From Burkholderia sp. BCC0506 (GTDB taxonomy: Bacteria; Pseudomonadota; Gammaproteobacteria; Burkholderiales; Burkholderiaceae): 64,000 bases of DNA. The position numbers and the translations under genes were made by a program. The DNA is taken from assembly GCF_902833145.1 (NCBI RefSeq), contig NZ_CADFEN010000005.1, positions 124,001 through 188,000 on the forward strand, in the 5' to 3' direction. This document shows, piece after piece, positions 28,485 to 36,697 of this stretch (position 1 is its first letter; each line of letters begins with the position of its first letter). Under the pieces are notes generated by a model. The model was not told the DNA's origin and made no database searches. It saw only the letters and a list, made by a program, of their open reading frames with translations.

Positions 28485-30626
28485 CTAGCGCGACGCGACC
28501 GCCGTCGCCCGCTTCGACTGTTCGTCCTGCGCGGGCTGCGACGCCTGCCACCAGTACTTGCCCGCGCGCTGCTGCGGATCGCGGATCGCGAGATACGTCG
28601 TACTCCAGAGCTGCGCCGCGTTGGCTTCGGTCGCGTCGGCGCTGCGCGTGCCGAATGCGTCGGTCTGGTACTTGCCGTTCACGTAGGACCACGTCCACAT
28701 TTCGGATGTGCGCATGTCGCGTCCGTTCGAGATCACCTGCCAGACCGTCTGCCGCGCCTGCGTGAGCAGCGTGCGCGTCGCGGCCGACAGGTCCTGGCGC
28801 GCCAACTGGCGATCGAGCCCGGCCACCCACATCGCCTGCTGCCACGACCAGATCACCGTGCCGTGATACGCGGAGCTCGTGAACTTCGGCCACAGCGACG
28901 GGTTCGCATACGCGGGGTTCGCGATCAGCATCCCGGCATCGGTCACGAGCCCCGTCGGGAACGGCCGCGTGACGTCAGCGACGATCCGCTGGAGCTGATC
29001 GTCCGGCGGGGTGCCGAACAGCAGCGCGAAGCCGCCGTCGGAATTCATCACCGGAATCGGGTTGCCCTGCTGGTCGAGCGACAGCGCATAGAAGGCGAGC
29101 GGTGCGCCGGGCGCGGCGCCGGCCGGCACGCCCGCGGACGGCGCATAAGCCGACACGTCGCTGGCCGCCTGATCGGCCGGCACGCTGACCTGGAACAGCG
29201 GCGGCGCCTGCGTTTCCCACGTGGCCGCTGCGGTCGCCGTGTTCGCGAGCGTCGCGCGTTGCTGCGCATCGAGGTACGGGTCGAGCAGGCCGCGGGCGAG
29301 GAACGCGTTCGCCGCGCGCAGCGCGGCCGGCACGAGCACCGCGTTCACGTCGTACGGGTAGACGCCGCCGCCGAGGCCGTCGGTGCTGTCGCGCCAGTTG
29401 CCGACGATTTCGCCGGGGCGCAGGTGGATCAGATTCGCGACCGACGGCTGCTGCGCGAACGGCTGCGCGGTCGTCGCGACGTGCAGCAGATTGACGACGA
29501 GGCGGCTGCCGTTGGTCTGCCCGTCGCTGCCGCGCTGCGCCAGGTATGCGGCCGCGCGGGCCTGGCCGCGCGTATCGTCGATCAGCCACGCGGCCGCGAT
29601 CGGCGCGAGCAGGTAGTCGCTGTCGATCATCTTGTAGTCGTAGGTCGGCGTCGGATCGTTCGGACGCCCGTTCTTCTGGTTGTCGATCAACGCGAATTCG
29701 CCGATGCCTTCCTCGTGCGCGACCTTGCCGTCGGCCGACAGACGGCTCAGCACCGACGACAGGCCGGCCTCGATCGCCGCGGGTTCGAGCACGGGCATCA
29801 GCATGCGGACCGAGATCAGCGTGTCGCGGCCGAAGTAGGTGTCGTACTGCCACGAACCGGCCAGCAGCTTGTCGTTGAAGCTCAGGAATTCGAGCACGTT
29901 CTGGCTGACCGGGTCGGGGTTCACGGACGGCGCGAACAGGTCGGCGTGCGTGATCGGCGACAGCGGCGTCTCGCCCGACAGCGCATCGACGTGCAGCTTC
30001 AGCGTGTGCGAGCCGGCCGGCGCGTTCAGCACCAGCTTGCCGCCGGCTGCCGGCGCGATGCTGCCGCCGTCGCGCAGCGTGATGCGCAGCGCATAGCCGG
30101 GCGCGCCGTCGATCCGATCGCGTTGCCATTGCGCGGTGTTGCCCTGCACCGTCGGGGCGGTGAGGATCTGCTGCGGAATCGTCGCGCCGCCGTTGAAGTC
30201 GCGCAGGAAGCGCACGTTGCTGAGCACGCCCTGGCGGATCGTCAGCGTCGCGGTGTCGACCGACACGTCGGCGCCGATGCCGTACAGCGGACGGCCCCGC
30301 GCGTCCGGGGCCGACAGCGCGGACGGCGGCGTCTCGAGGCGCCAGGTCACCGGCTGCGCGGTATCGTCGAACCACAGCCCGGTGCCGCTGTTGCCGGCGG
30401 GGAAGACCACGAGCAGGCGCGGCTTCGTCGACGAGCGCACCAGCAGGTGCGCGGCGACCTTGTCCTGCCGGTAGAACGCGTTGATCTGGCCGCCGGTGTC
30501 CATGCGGAACGACAACGCGGCGGTGTTCGACGGCGGGTTGTTCGACCGGACGTCGTCGTCGTTGCAGGCCGACAGCAGGCCGGCGCAGACGAGCCCGAGG
30601 CACAGCGACTTCGCAAGGCGATGCAT
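28485..30626 (-). CDS. Large lipoprotein, predicted (alpha/alpha)6-barrel glycoside hydrolase-like
   Basis: A 713-residue lipoprotein. A type II signal peptide ends in the lipobox LSAC with Cys21, and Asn-Asp-Asp-Asp follows, an acidic start whose sorting effect in this genus is uncertain. The N-terminal 220 residues look like a beta-rich domain. The rest contains YFGRDTLISVRMLMPVL, EEGIGEFALIDN, YKMIDSDYLLAPIAAAWLI and SSAYHGTVIWSWQQAMWVAGLDRQLAR. These resemble the helical-barrel catalytic regions of amylo-1,6-glucosidases and related hydrolases, with candidate acids in GRD, HEEG and DSD. Substrate is unknown and the family call is tentative. No other sugar gene is adjacent. A perfect AGGAGG ribosome-binding site precedes the start. 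It ends convergently with the diguanylate cyclase. Confidence 0.7.
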   Translation of the reverse strand: MHRLAKSLCLGLVCAGLLSACNDDDVRSNNPPSNTAALSFRMDTGGQINAFYRQDKVAAHLLVRSSTKPRLLVVFPAGNSGTGLWFDDTAQPVTWRLETPPSALSAPDARGRPLYGIGADVSVDTATLTIRQGVLSNVRFLRDFNGGATIPQQILTAPTVQGNTAQWQRDRIDGAPGYALRITLRDGGSIAPAAGGKLVLNAPAGSHTLKLHVDALSGETPLSPITHADLFAPSVNPDPVSQNVLEFLSFNDKLLAGSWQYDTYFGRDTLISVRMLMPVLEPAAIEAGLSSVLSRLSADGKVAHEEGIGEFALIDNQKNGRPNDPTPTYDYKMIDSDYLLAPIAAAWLIDDTRGQARAAAYLAQRGSDGQTNGSRLVVNLLHVATTAQPFAQQPSVANLIHLRPGEIVGNWRDSTDGLGGGVYPYDVNAVLVPAALRAANAFLARGLLDPYLDAQQRATLANTATAAATWETQAPPLFQVSVPADQAASDVSAYAPSAGVPAGAAPGAPLAFYALSLDQQGNPIPVMNSDGGFALLFGTPPDDQLQRIVADVTRPFPTGLVTDAGMLIANPAYANPSLWPKFTSSAYHGTVIWSWQQAMWVAGLDRQLARQDLSAATRTLLTQARQTVWQVISNGRDMRTSEMWTWSYVNGKYQTDAFGTRSADATEANAAQLWSTTYLAIRDPQQRAGKYWWQASQPAQDEQSKRATAVASR

Positions 30627-31379
30627 GTTGATGTCCCTCCTGATGAATGGCGATTTTTTATCTGGATGTTCCAGGCGGCGGATATTGGGTCCGCTTGATC
30701 CCGTTTTGCATCCATTCTGGCGAATGGCTGAAATTAATCGGGGTGTTGCGATGCTGAAAAAGAAAAACTGGTTGGCAAATAACCGAGTGGACGATAAATG
30801 TCGAAGGCAGAAATCGGTCGCGGCGTGCGTCGATGCCCGGCGGGAAAGGCGATACGAGCGGCCTTCGCGCAGGTGAGTGGCGAATCCCGGGCGGTGCGGA
30901 AAATGATACGTAAGCCGTCGTAGGCGATTCTAAATTTGCAGGAAAGTCGAAGTCAATAATGTTTCGGTTTTGGAATATTGAATTGGAAATTTGCCGCAAT
31001 TATTGCCAGTTGCTTCGGTAAAATATGCGATTTGACGAATCCCGATTAAAACATGTCCGGATATCCGGTAACGAAACGATCGGCAATACCGTATCGCGCC
31101 GGCGATTGATGCCGGACGGGAAACGAATCGCCGTGTTGTGTCGGCCCGTGTCGTGACGGGCCCGCATGCAAGAAACGGCGCGCGAAGCCGAGCAAGCCGC
31201 GTTCCTGCCTATGCCTCGCGTGACGAGGGACCGTGGGCGGGCAGGAAGAACTCGCGCCGGGATCTGCCTTTGGCGCCCCACGATGCTGGTTCAAGGTTCA
31301 CAAGCGCCATGTTTCAACGTTCTTGATAGTCATCCGGCGATTATCAATCGCTTTTTTTCACTCGTTGGTGGAGCCCGTG
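30627..31379. other. A/T-richer gene-free region between the lipoprotein and protease genes
   Basis: 753 bp with visibly higher A+T than the flanks, especially 30640-31090. Short open frames on both strands lack ribosome-binding sites and recognisable domains, so none is called. Inverted repeats seen: CCATTC/GAATGG around TGGC at 30712-30727 (in the lipoprotein leader), GCAATTATTGC at 30996-31006, and the 12-bp palindrome CCGGATATCCGG at 31057-31068. No complete promoter could be assigned with confidence, although TAAAAT at 31019-31024 is a possible -10. Confidence 0.6.
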
Positions 31380-31994
31380 ATGCCTGCAAACAATCTCAAG
31401 GTTCGTCCTCTGGTCGGCGGAATCAAAATTGTCACCCGCAGCAAGGGCGGCACTTTAGGTTTGGTCGTGAAATACAACGGCGACATGTGCTTTGTGACCG
31501 CGGGCCATGTGTTCGGAAAGGGGGAGGTGGGGGTGGGGCAGCCCGATGACGCAAACCCGGTGGGTGACCTGGTTGCAAACTTCCTGGGGGACGACCAGGA
31601 TATCGCCATCGTGAAGGTGGCGTCGGGAGTCGACGCAACGCTCCATGAGATATGGACGGACAGTGGTGCAAAACAGGTGGAGTTCGGTTCAAACGTTCGT
31701 CCCACCAAGGACCAGCATTTGTGGTTGCAGGGTGCGCTTTCCGGTCTCGTGAATTGCTCGGTTGCCGGGACAGATGTCGATATCACGGTGCCGGGCATCA
31801 ACGATCAAGTCAAGAATGTCGTCCTGCTCAACCTGGACGGAGAGGCTCAGACCCAACCGGGCGACAGTGGCGCGCCCGTGGTGGGAAGAGCGGATAACAA
31901 GGACGTCTGCTACGGTGTGTACGGCGGGAAAGTCGTGGTCGGCGCAAAAACGTATGGATGGTTCACGCCATTCGAAAACCTGTTTTGGGACTAG
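31380..31994 (+). CDS. Trypsin-like serine protease (S1-type fold), no signal peptide
   Basis: A 204-residue protease-like protein. The chymotrypsin-type triad can be read as His43 (VTAGHVFG), Asp74 (DDQDIAIVKV) and Ser163 (QPGDSGAPV). No signal peptide, transmembrane helix, PDZ or other added domain is seen, so it should stay in the cytoplasm unless exported by another route. ATG 31380 has GGTGGAG about 7 nt upstream; the in-frame stretch before it (from 31233) has no supported start. Its codons are less GC-extreme (AAT, AAA, TTT, GAT are common) than in neighbours, and the upstream DNA is A/T-rich, both signs of recent acquisition. No partner gene is adjacent. Target unknown. Confidence 0.75.
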   Translation: MPANNLKVRPLVGGIKIVTRSKGGTLGLVVKYNGDMCFVTAGHVFGKGEVGVGQPDDANPVGDLVANFLGDDQDIAIVKVASGVDATLHEIWTDSGAKQVEFGSNVRPTKDQHLWLQGALSGLVNCSVAGTDVDITVPGINDQVKNVVLLNLDGEAQTQPGDSGAPVVGRADNKDVCYGVYGGKVVVGAKTYGWFTPFENLFWD

Positions 31995-32021
31995 TCCGGC
32001 GTGATCGAATGTGACGCTGTC

Positions 32022-32054
32022 AAAGCCCTGGGTGCGCGAGCGCTCGGGGCTTTT
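32022..32054 (+). terminator. Intrinsic terminator of the protease gene
   Basis: AAAGCCC pairs with GGGCTTT around an inner GCGC/GCGC helix, ending in TTTT, 27 nt after the protease stop codon. Confidence 0.7.
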
Positions 32055-32242
32055 GCATTTGGCACCGCTCAAGATACAGCCCATTGGCGCCGGCAAGTTT
32101 GGTAGGCTTGCCTTTTGCGCGAGCTTGTCGGATCTTGATACCGGACAGGGCGACCACGAGCGAATGGCGCAAAGGTGTAAAGTGCCCGCCTGCCAAGGGT
32201 GACAAGCCAATCGCCGAACCAACACGAACAGGAGCGAACGAA

Positions 32243-32557
32243 GTGATCAGACATATCGTCATGTGGAAGTTGAAGGAATCGGCGGAAGGCGCGACGCGTG
32301 CGCAGAACGCGCTGAAGCTGAAGGAAAAACTCGAAGGCTGCCGCGACCTCGTCCCGGGCACCTTGCAGATCGACGTCGGCGTGGCGACGCCGGGCCTCGA
32401 CGCGACCGCCGACATCGTGCTCGTCTCCGATTTCGCCGACAAGGCCGCGCTCGACGCGTATCAGGTACATCCGGTTCACCAGGAAGTGAAGAAATTCGTC
32501 GTCGCGGTGGCCGAATCGCGCGAGTGCGTCGACTACATCGTCGACGTCGCACGATGA
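32243..32557 (+). CDS. Dabb-family protein (stress-responsive alpha/beta-barrel)
   Basis: A 104-residue protein of the Dabb ferredoxin-like fold. It starts MIRHIVMWKLKE and has the conserved VSDFADKAALDAYQVHPVHQEV. The start codon is GTG at 32243 with an AGGAGCG ribosome-binding site; the longer in-frame stretch upstream lies in the terminator region of the previous gene. Bacterial members are mostly uncharacterised. The stop codon overlaps the start of the following thioesterase (ATGA), so the two are translationally coupled and may act together, though no joint function is known to me. Confidence 0.85.
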   Translation: MIRHIVMWKLKESAEGATRAQNALKLKEKLEGCRDLVPGTLQIDVGVATPGLDATADIVLVSDFADKAALDAYQVHPVHQEVKKFVVAVAESRECVDYIVDVAR

Positions 32558-33033
32558 GCGACGCGGCAACCCCGACGGAAGGCCCGTCGATCGAAAGCCC
32601 GTTCGTCGATCTGCTCGGCGTGCAGCTCGTGTCCGCGAAGGATGGCGCGAGCGAGATCGTGCTGCCGCTCGAGGAGCGCCACATGAATACGTGGAGCATC
32701 GCGCACGGCGGCGTGACGATGACGCTGGCCGATATCGCGCTCGCGATGGCGGCGCGCAGCCTGACCGACGACGGCGTCGGCGTCGTCACGGTCGAGATGA
32801 AGGTGAACTTCATGCAGCCGGGCCGCGGCGAGCTGCGCGCTTACGGGCGCGTGATGCACCGCTCGACGACGATGGCCTACTGCGAAGGCGAAGTGCGCGA
32901 CAGCGACGGCAATTTCGTCGCGAAGGCGCTCGGTACGTTCAAGTACATGCGGCGGCTCGCGGTCGGCCGCGACATCAAGCGGCAACGCTCGCGCACGGCG
33001 CCGGACGCCCAGCCCGGCCCGAGCGACGCGTAA
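32554..33033 (+). CDS. PaaI-family hotdog-fold thioesterase
   Basis: A 159-residue hotdog-fold acyl-CoA thioesterase. Typical features are SIAHGGVTMTLADIALAMAAR (the HGG motif with the acyl-CoA-facing helix) and VTVEMKVNFMQPGRGEL, followed by the ALGTFKYMRR strand. The C-terminal 25 residues are basic and disordered-looking. Its ATG overlaps the TGA of the Dabb gene. The substrate is not evident; members of this group hydrolyse phenylacetyl-CoA or other acyl-CoAs. Confidence 0.87.
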   Translation: MSDAATPTEGPSIESPFVDLLGVQLVSAKDGASEIVLPLEERHMNTWSIAHGGVTMTLADIALAMAARSLTDDGVGVVTVEMKVNFMQPGRGELRAYGRVMHRSTTMAYCEGEVRDSDGNFVAKALGTFKYMRRLAVGRDIKRQRSRTAPDAQPGPSDA

Positions 33034-33200
33034 GCGTCCGGACGCGCGGCCCTGCCTCGTCGATGAGGCAGGGCCGTTGTGTTTCGCGGCACGGGATGGC
33101 CGGCACACCGCGCGGCTCACCTGCCCGGCGCGCGCGTGGCATCATGTCACGCTTGTCCGCTTTGTCCGTTCACGGCGCCACGCCAGCGCCGTCCACACCG

Positions 33201-34160
33201 ATGCCGCTGAATCCGAAGATCGCCCAGGTGCTCGACATGATCGAGCGCGCGAAACGTCCGTCGTATCACCATCAGACGCCGCAGCAGGCGCGCGCCGCGT
33301 ACGAGAAGAGCGCGCCGATCCTCGACGTCGCGCCGGCGCCGATGCACGCGGTGGAGGAATGCGTCGTGCCGACGCGCGACGGCCGCACGATCGGTGCGCG
33401 GCTGTATCTGCCGGTCGAGCCGAGCCTGGCGGAGCCGCTGCCGGCGCTCGTGTACTACCACGGCGGCGGTTTCACGGTCGGCAGCGTCGACACGCACGAT
33501 GCGCTGTGCCGGATGTTCGCGCGCGATGCGCGCTGCGCGGTGCTGTCGGTCGGCTACCGGCTCGCGCCCGAACACAAATTTCCGACCGCGGTGAACGATG
33601 CGGACGACGCATTGCAATGGCTGCATCGCGAGGCCGCCGCGTTCGGCATCGACGCCGCGCGGCTGGCGGTCGGCGGCGACAGCGCGGGCGGCACGCTCGC
33701 GACGGTCTGCGCGGTGCTCGCGCGCGACGCGGGCATCCGTCTTGCGCTGCAGCTGCTGATCTATCCGGGCGTGACGGGCCACCAGGACACCGAATCGCAC
33801 GCGCGGCTCGCGAACGGCTACCTGCTGACGCAGGACACGATCCAGTGGTTTTTCGCGCAATACGTACGCGACCGCGCGGATCGCGACGACTGGCGTTTCG
33901 CGCCGCTCGACGGCACGCACGGTGCGCCGTCGTTCGCGGGCGTCGCGCCGGCGTGGATCGCGACGGCCGAATACGATCCGCTGAGCGACGAGGGCGCCGC
34001 GTACGCGGACAAGTTGCGCGCGGCCGGCAACGCGGTCACGCTGGTCTGCTATCCGGGGATGATCCACGAATTCTTCAAGATGGGCGGCTACGTGCCCGAG
34101 GTACGGGCCGCGCATGCCGACGCGGTCGCGGCGCTGAAGGCCGCATTCGACGAGGTTTGA
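33201..34160 (+). CDS. Alpha/beta-hydrolase esterase of the hormone-sensitive-lipase family
   Basis: A 319-residue esterase. The oxyanion-hole motif HGGG (YYHGGGFTVGS) and nucleophile motif GDSAGG are those of HSL/family IV lipases. The acid (ATAEYDPLSDEG) and the His in YPGMIHEFFKM complete the triad. Start MPLNPKIAQV at 33201 is preferred because homology to the family begins there. ATG 33144 in the same frame would add 19 residues, and neither start has a clear ribosome-binding site. It is probably a cytoplasmic short-chain ester hydrolase; substrate unknown. Confidence 0.87.
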   Translation: MPLNPKIAQVLDMIERAKRPSYHHQTPQQARAAYEKSAPILDVAPAPMHAVEECVVPTRDGRTIGARLYLPVEPSLAEPLPALVYYHGGGFTVGSVDTHDALCRMFARDARCAVLSVGYRLAPEHKFPTAVNDADDALQWLHREAAAFGIDAARLAVGGDSAGGTLATVCAVLARDAGIRLALQLLIYPGVTGHQDTESHARLANGYLLTQDTIQWFFAQYVRDRADRDDWRFAPLDGTHGAPSFAGVAPAWIATAEYDPLSDEGAAYADKLRAAGNAVTLVCYPGMIHEFFKMGGYVPEVRAAHADAVAALKAAFDEV

Positions 34161-34200
34161 CGGCGGGCGCCCGAGGGCGCGCACGCCGCGGAGGACTGCG

Positions 34201-34647
34201 ATGACGAACGGCGTGGGCGTGGTGGAAACGGGCGACTGGACGGTACTGGGCGGCGACGCCGCGCGAATTCGCGACGCGGTGTTCGTGCGCGAGCAACGGA
34301 TTCCGCCGGAATGGGAACTCGACGACGACGATCCGCTGTCGCTGCATGCGGTCGCGTACCGGATCGATACGGCGACCGGGCAGCGCCGCGCGGTCGCGAC
34401 GGGGCGGCTGCTGCCGTCCGGCACGATCGGCCGTGTTGCGGTGCTGGCCGACGTGCGCGGGCAGGGTGTCGGATCGGCCGTGCTCGATGCGTTGCTGGAT
34501 GCCGCGCGGCGCCGCGGCGAAACCGTCGTGCGGCTGTACGCGCAGGATTCGGCGGTGTCGTTCTATCTGCGGCACGGCTTCGCGGCGGTCGGCGAACCGT
34601 TCGTCGAAGCCGGCGTGCCGCACGTCGAGATGGCGCGCGCGCCGTAG
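34201..34647 (+). CDS. GNAT family N-acetyltransferase (ElaA/YjcF-like)
   Basis: A 148-residue single-domain acetyltransferase with a clear GCGGAGGA ribosome-binding site. The start of the domain reads RDAVFVREQRIPPEWELDDDD, characteristic of the YjcF/ElaA group. The acetyl-CoA loop is IGRVAVLADVRGQGVGSAVL, and YAQDSAVSFYLRHGF ends the core. Substrate unknown. It follows the esterase by 40 nt and may be co-transcribed. It converges with the NRDE gene, whose stop codon is 17 nt away, with no terminator between them. Confidence 0.88.
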   Translation: MTNGVGVVETGDWTVLGGDAARIRDAVFVREQRIPPEWELDDDDPLSLHAVAYRIDTATGQRRAVATGRLLPSGTIGRVAVLADVRGQGVGSAVLDALLDAARRRGETVVRLYAQDSAVSFYLRHGFAAVGEPFVEAGVPHVEMARAP

Positions 34648-34663
34648 CGCGCGCTGCGTGCGT

Positions 34664-35509
34664 TCAGCGCGGCCGCGTCGCGTCGATATCGAACGTGAAT
34701 GCGCGCTCGAACGCGCCCGGGCGGACGGTACGGTGCGAGCCGTCGTCGTCGCTGCGCTCCTTGACTTCGACCGTCAAGCGCACGCCTTCCTTCATCGTGA
34801 CGCGCAACGCGGTGGTGCCGCGCGTGCCGTATTCGGGCGTCTCGATGAACGCGGCCGACAGCGCACGCTCGCGCTCGATCGGAATGCCCGTGTGCGGCAG
34901 CGCGTCGTCGTCCGCGACGTGCGGGTCGCGCATCAGCTCGATCAGTTCGTCGAGCGACGGCGTCGGATTGTCGGTGAGCAGCGTGCCGAGCTCCGCACGC
35001 TTGCGCACGACTTTCGGCCAGGGCGTATCGAGCCGTGCATTCGACAACGCATGCACGCCCGGCTCGATCGCGACGGGCGCGGCGACACGGCTTTCGCCCT
35101 CGGGCGCGCGGTTGCAGAACCAGGCGAGCTCGCGCCGGCGCCAGTCGCCGACGAGCAGGTTGAAGCCGTTGTACACGGCCGCATGCTCGGCGAGCTGCGC
35201 GAGATAGTCGAGCGGCGCGACGGACGCGCCGCCGAGAAAGTCGGATACCAGCTTGCCGCGGGTCGGCGCACCCGCCCGGATGTCGAACGGCGCGCGGTAG
35301 TTGGTCAGCGCGGCGAAGCGGCCGTCGCGCGATACGCCGAGCCACGTGCCGCCTGCCTCGAGATCGCGGCCGGCCAGTACGCCCGGCACGTCTTCCCACC
35401 ACGAGAGCGGCGCGCTGGTCCGGCGAAAGAATTCGTCGCGATTGGCGGCGAGGGTAAAGACGGGACCGGCGGCGGCATCGGGCTGCCAGTCGAAGGCAAT
35501 CAGACACAT
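34664..35509 (-). CDS. NRDE-domain protein (TANGO2 family)
   Basis: A 281-residue protein of the NRDE/TANGO2 family. It begins MCLIAFDW, with the conserved Cys2, and the defining Asn23-Arg24-Asp25-Glu26. Further conserved blocks are PLSWWEDVPGVLAGRDLEAGGTWLG and FAALTNYRAP. Eukaryotic TANGO2-type proteins have been linked to haem handling and lipid metabolism; the bacterial role is not settled. It lies 76 nt downstream of ygfZ on the same strand and may share its transcript. Confidence 0.85.
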   Translation of the reverse strand: MCLIAFDWQPDAAAGPVFTLAANRDEFFRRTSAPLSWWEDVPGVLAGRDLEAGGTWLGVSRDGRFAALTNYRAPFDIRAGAPTRGKLVSDFLGGASVAPLDYLAQLAEHAAVYNGFNLLVGDWRRRELAWFCNRAPEGESRVAAPVAIEPGVHALSNARLDTPWPKVVRKRAELGTLLTDNPTPSLDELIELMRDPHVADDDALPHTGIPIERERALSAAFIETPEYGTRGTTALRVTMKEGVRLTVEVKERSDDDGSHRTVRPGAFERAFTFDIDATRPR

Positions 35510-35585
35510 CGGGCGAATCTCTCGCAGGAAACGTCGGGCGCCGGCAGCGACTCGCGAGCCGGCGCGCGAACGGGTTGTCAGTGCA

Positions 35586-36620
35586 TCACGCTTCGGTCGG
35601 CCACGCGTAAGGCAGCGCGTCGAACGCGAGCGCCGGGCCGTCGGCCGAACCGAGGTGCACCGTGCCGCCGTCGAGCGCGGCGAGCTTGATCTCGACGAGC
35701 GCGTCGACGCCGCCCGCCGGCGCGGCCGCCGCGTTGACGATCATCCCGCACGGCTGGCCCGGGTCGTCGCTGTGGAACAGCTCGACGCCGGCGTGCACGG
35801 TATCGGTCTCGCCGGCGACGTGCGCGAGCGCGGTGCGGCGCTTGATCGTGCCGCGGTACTGGCTGCGCGCGACCACTTCCTGGCCCGGGTAGCACCCTTT
35901 CCTGAAGTTAACGGCACCGATCACGTCGAAGTTGACCATTTGCGGCACGAACTGTTCGACGGCCGGCTGCGTGATGCGCGGCTCGCCCGCGCGAACGTCG
36001 AGCCAGTCCCACACGGCGGGCGACACGACGGGCAGCGTGCCGGCGAGCGCGGCGAGGCGCGCGTCGACTTCGGCGCGCGGGCCGATCCACAGGTAGCGCT
36101 TGCGGCCGGCCGCGTCGGGCACGCGGATCAGCGCGCCGGCCGGGCCGTCGACCTTCACGTGCACGCCGTCCGGCAGCGCATCGAAGATGCCCGACAGCGC
36201 GTCGCGGACGTCGCCCGCGAAGCCGGCCACCGCGAGCGTGTCGCTCGCGTCCGTCAGCTTCGCCTTCGCGCGCAGCACGAACATCGACAGCCGCTTCTGC
36301 ACGGCGGCCTGCACGTCCTTCGACACGAGCAGGCGCACGCCGTGGCCGGCCCGCCACGCGACGAACGACGCGAGCAGGCGCCCCTTCGGCGAGCAGTACC
36401 CGGACAGCCGGGCGCTGCCGGCATCGAGATGCTCGATGTCGTTGGTGAGCTGGCTGTGCAGGAACGTCGCGGCGTCGTCGCCGGCCACGTCGATCACGCC
36501 GAACTGCGGCAGCGGCATGCAGGCGCCCGGCGCGTCGAAATCGGCGGCGCACGGGCGGGGGAAAACGGGAAGCGAGGCAGAGGCGGCCTGGGCAGCCGGT
36601 GAAGCGAACGGTGTGCTCAT
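35586..36620 (-). CDS. ygfZ: Folate-binding Fe-S cluster repair protein YgfZ
   Basis: A 344-residue protein of the GcvT-like YgfZ/IBA57 family, which supports assembly or repair of Fe-S enzymes with tetrahydrofolate. The diagnostic motif KGCYPGQE is present with the essential Cys243, followed by VVARSQYRG. The N-terminal part has the GcvT-like FGVIDVAGDDAATFLHSQLTNDI. The start at 36620 is divergent from mltG with a 77-bp gap, so the two share a regulatory region. Confidence 0.93.
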   Translation of the reverse strand: MSTPFASPAAQAASASLPVFPRPCAADFDAPGACMPLPQFGVIDVAGDDAATFLHSQLTNDIEHLDAGSARLSGYCSPKGRLLASFVAWRAGHGVRLLVSKDVQAAVQKRLSMFVLRAKAKLTDASDTLAVAGFAGDVRDALSGIFDALPDGVHVKVDGPAGALIRVPDAAGRKRYLWIGPRAEVDARLAALAGTLPVVSPAVWDWLDVRAGEPRITQPAVEQFVPQMVNFDVIGAVNFRKGCYPGQEVVARSQYRGTIKRRTALAHVAGETDTVHAGVELFHSDDPGQPCGMIVNAAAAPAGGVDALVEIKLAALDGGTVHLGSADGPALAFDALPYAWPTEA

Positions 36621-36647
36621 GGAATGAGGGAACAGTCAACCCTGACT

Positions 36648-36676
36648 TTGACGAAGGCGAGCAAGTATTATATGGG
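36648..36676 (+). promoter_or_regulatory. Candidate mltG promoter in the ygfZ/mltG divergent gap
   Basis: TTGACG at 36648-36653 and the A/T-rich TATTATATGG at 36666-36675. With a 17-nt spacer the -10 would be TATGGG; better hexamers lie at shorter spacing. The gap is only 77 bp, so a promoter for mltG should be here. Confidence 0.4.
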
Positions 36677-36697
36677 TCTTACCTGAGTCACGTTTCC

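Noticed and set aside
30658-31281. Short minus-strand open frames (113 and 93 codons) in the A/T-rich gap
   Set aside because: No ribosome-binding site, no known motif, and no codon pattern of real genes. Kept as gene-free sequence.
31233-31379. An N-terminal extension of the trypsin-like protease starting with GTG at 31233
   Set aside because: The extension has no conserved sequence, the GTG lacks a ribosome-binding site, and ATG 31380 has one. Part of it is hydrophobic (FLIVIRRLSIAFF), so a membrane anchor cannot be fully excluded.
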